Shown here piece after piece: positions 61,150 through 64,000 of a stretch of 64,000 nucleotides of DNA. Position 1 is the stretch's first letter. Every line of letters starts with the position of its first letter. The notes under the pieces were generated by a model, which did no database searches, had not been told where the DNA came from, and saw only the letters and a program-made list of their open reading frames with translations. Position numbers and translations under genes: made by a program. Source of the DNA: Sipunculus nudus (Eukaryota > Annelida > Sipuncula > Golfingiida > Sipunculidae); contig CM049307.1 in NCBI GenBank assembly GCA_026874595.1, forward strand, positions 56,441,870 to 56,505,869, in the 5' to 3' direction.

Positions 61150-63230
61150 ATATATGTAAACTTGGAAGTCGGAAGCCGGAAGCCGGAAACCAAGGAATTG
61201 TCTTATAAATAAAGCAGTTTAAAGCATGTACAAAATGCTAACGCTTCAATACCGTTTTGTTTTTCCCCGATAGAATAAGATCTTCATTATCATTCTGTGA
61301 AGAATAATAGTGATCCATTTTTTAATCTGAATGTTATGGATGTTTTTGTGCTCGGAAGCCATCTCGGAAATCAGTCAGAAGTGCTGGGATGTGATCCAAT
61401 ATGTATAACTCGGAAGTCACAGAGACGCACTGGTTAACTTGTGGTCAGTTAAGAGCCACAGCCCAAATGCAGTTACATTATAATTATAGTTGCATGCATA
61501 TATTAAAATTTTTTATGCATGATTCTGTGTATAATATTTTTATTTGTAAATTTAATATATATAATACATATGTGTGGGTGTATTTTCACGTAATATATTT
61601 CGCCCCATCTAGAGCTATGATTTTGTTAAAGATATTTATATTTACATGAGGAATGTATGGGAAGGGATTAATTTTTAAAATATGCAATGTAAAGAGGACA
61701 TTTTGAGGCACCTTAAACAAATGATTATGAGGATTTTCTGTTTTCTGCAACTATTCTCCTACATGTTTTTGAACAATATATTCAAACTTGAGGTTGTTGG
61801 GCTTTAATATTTATATTTCTATAAAATTACGGTATAAACTGTAAAGTCCAAATATTCAAAAGTTCGTAAAATGTTAATGTCAATGATGAAATGCGCGTCT
61901 ATACATTTATAACTTGCAAAATGTCACTATTTAAAGGTAGTACTCATTGTAAAATAATTGATATGTTTAAGTCTTATGACAATCTTTGCATTTTACCGAC
62001 TTTTGTGATCTGTGAGTGCCCAGGCTCACAGTGCGTGAGTCTGAGTATCAGCCGAGGAGGCGTGAGATTTTTCACGGTCGATCCCACCCCGAGCTGAGCT
62101 CTGTGGGGAGACCGTGCATGACTCGCACGGTAATGCGATGGGGGGGTGGGGGGCGGGGGTGGGGGGGGGGGGATTCCTCAATATACTAGTATATATTTAT
62201 ATGCTCTCAAAGTGGAGTAAATCACCAACTTATGAATTTGAAAGTAAAAAATATAATAATGAAATTGCTGGGGAATAAAAAAGTAATCTGAAAAAGAAAT
62301 GAAAATTGATTACGAATTTATTGGAAAAGAACTCGATAAAATGAGAGATATTACGTCTAAATGGGCTTGCGCCCTCTATGGATGCACCACTGAATAATAA
62401 ATATGGTATAATAAACCCTAATACGGCATTAAAAATAGTTATATATTACGATGTCATTCCAAATAAAAACAGTAATATATTCCCATACGTTGAACAAATA
62501 TGAAAATTCAATATATTTTGATCTTTATAAAAATCAATGCATCTGAATATTCCATGTATACTCACTTTTTTTATTTGATCCTTATATTTTTATCGTCAGA
62601 AAACAAAATTAACCGGACTATAGTCGGAATTCTCGATACAGTATAGTACCGTGCGCTTTCGGACATCCTTCTCTCTGAACTTAATAGTTGCTGGTATCAG
62701 GTTCTATAATTAAACAGAATTTTTTATATCTATAACATTTGCTCTGTAACAATTTATTTTTAAACATTTACTGAACTTTTTCCCCCAACATAAAATACGG
62801 TAACAGCGTAAAATATTGATTAGTTAATATAATCTTGTTTTACAAAATTAAATAAAATATCAATATAATATATTATAAAAAAAAAAAGCATCATGAATGT
62901 TAAAAAACAGATTGAGTTTATGAAAAATATGTCATATTGAAATAATTGAAAATGCTTGACACGTTTGCTGACGATATGATGACCAGTGCATTAGCCATTA
63001 CTGGCTTCCGAGTTTTACACATCTGGACCATAACCGGGCATTTCCGAGTCTATAACTTGGGATGGATAACTTTGATTTTTGCATTATGCTAAAAAAACCT
63101 AATTCTATCAATAAAAATAAAATGGTACTTTCCATTAATGTAGTAGCATTTTTATTATGCTTCGATCATTGCTTTATTTTAAAAAATCCTTGCTTCCGAC
63201 TTCGGACTTCCGAGTTTTACACATAGCCGT
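61150..63230. mobile_element. Possible inverted-repeat element of about 2 kb
   Basis: ATATGTAAACTTGGAAGTCG with GAAGCCGGAAGCCGGAAACC (61153-61196) faces the reverse complement of 63184-63226 (GTGTAAAACTCGGAAGTCCG, AAGTCGGAAGCAAGG). An inner pair, TGTATAACTCGGAAGTCACA (61400) and GTGTAAAACTCGGAAGCCAG (63000-63022 reversed), is nested. No transposase frame is seen inside; sequence is AT-rich except for the hairpin patch at 62020-62140. Confidence 0.45.
62020..62140. ncRNA. GC-rich patch with nested hairpins, candidate structured RNA
   Basis: CTCAC/GTGAG (62025-62039) forms a small hairpin. CACGGTC (62073) pairs with GACCGTG (62110-62116), enclosing TCCCAC/GTGGGGA and GAGC/GCTC. TCGCA/TGCGA (62123-62138) forms a third. 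The sequence CGGTCGATCCC resembles a pol III B box. It does not match tRNA, 5S, U-snRNA or SRP RNA patterns that I know. Followed by a G-rich run to 62173. No expression evidence. Confidence 0.3.
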
Positions 63231-63412
63231 TTGGGAATCCCCTACCGGAAGTTATGGTTCTCCCGCTAACAGACGTGGAGACGAGTTTTTTCTAGTAAAA
63301 CCAGTCTCGTTATTAAAAACTGCTGCACGAATACACGTAAGTCAACCGTTGATGTAATAATTATTATTTTCCCCAACAGAATAACGTCACTTTTTGTCTT
63401 AACTCAGGAAAA

Positions 63413-64000
63413 TGACAGCTCGAGAAGTAGATGAAGATGAAAAAGTAGTGTCAGAAATGGCGTGCACATCTGCACATACTAGAATTGATGCAAACCCAAT
63501 AGCTTGTACTGTCACCCCATCGTCTTCAGTATATCTAAAATCGACGTTTGGGGTGACAAGCTGTCGCTAAATCAGAACGAGACAGATGACATCTGCCTCC
63601 ATGACATAAAAAGCAATTATGTGATTCCGTATCCAAATTAATTTTTAATATATTAAGATTATTATTTCTTAATGATATATCTGTCAGCTGCCCAAGTAAA
63701 TGGAACATATAGTGAATGTTTAAATACTTTTCGAAATATTTATTCCGATTATCTAGGGCCATTCAGGAGTCATTTATCGTCTTATTTACAAGCTCTACCC
63801 ATATCTCCATATCGAAATCAGAAGCACTTTATAAAATTATTTCGCAGCCACCCGACCCGGTGATATAACTATGTAATCACACTCGTTACTTTTCAAGGCC
63901 CATCAAGAGAGATTGGAACAGATATTGCCACTGTTTACATAAATCGAATGTTTTCAAAGAAAACACAGCGAGGCAACGATGTTTTATTCGTATCAGCAAG
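63413..64000 (+). CDS. Possible 5' part of an unidentified gene, runs off the window
   Basis: After acceptor-like TTGTCTTAACTCAG (63395-63408) comes GAAA and ATG at 63413, opening MTAREVDEDEKVVSEMACTS, with stop at about 63570 unless spliced at TCA|GTATAT (near 63528). A frame from about 63898 (after TTTTCAAG) reads GPSREIGTDIATVYINRMFS and stays open to the window end. A donor-like CACGTAAGTC at 63335 would make 63230-63336 a non-coding first exon. I recognise no domain; the model rests on open frame and splice-like sites only. Confidence 0.25.

Overview
The window looks like AT-rich nuclear DNA of an invertebrate animal. Genes are split into short exons with GT-AG (a few GC-AG) introns, microsatellites are abundant, and small inverted-repeat transposons carry arrays of a GGACGGAC-type motif. 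Both the repeats and the gene content point to a lophotrochozoan, most likely a mollusc. That placement is inference, because no marker gene is present. Single ORFs are mostly exons or shadows, so the gene models below were built by matching homologous exons between copies and checking splice sites, exon length and intron phase.

Left part (1-20 kb): a tandem, minus-strand array of cytochrome P450 genes of the CYP3 / thromboxane-synthase-like type. Copy A (642-6274) has its first seven exons in the window and runs off the left edge. Copy P (8722-9746) is an internally deleted relic keeping only exons 1, 2 and the last one. Copy B (11576-19269) has all 14 exons but carries a stop codon directly after the heme-cysteine motif. 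The copies share duplicated 3' flanks and a duplicated TATA/promoter block.

Middle (20-40 kb): repeat-rich DNA with LINE, SINE and MITE pieces and a large inverted arrangement of one repeat family. It is followed by copy C on the plus strand (25221-39909), a complete 14-exon P450 gene predicted to encode 493 residues. C is the only P450 here that reads through intact, but it lacks the usual acidic residue of the I-helix. Its introns hold nested transposons, a long palindrome chain and a relic of a second exon 4.

Right part (42-59 kb): three copies of a major-facilitator transporter resembling the SLC16 monocarboxylate transporters. D (42175-45213, minus) and F (55123-58978, plus) are decayed. 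E (47250-52056, minus) is intact (549 residues) and lies head-to-head with F. D, E and F share a five-exon layout with 34- and 144-bp early exons.

Far right (59-64 kb): no clear gene. There is an inverted-repeat element of about 2 kb containing a GC-rich patch able to fold into nested hairpins, and a possible first part of another plus-strand gene at the very end.

A P450 group beside a group of small-molecule transporters would suit metabolism or export of small molecules, but nothing in the sequence shows that the two families work together.
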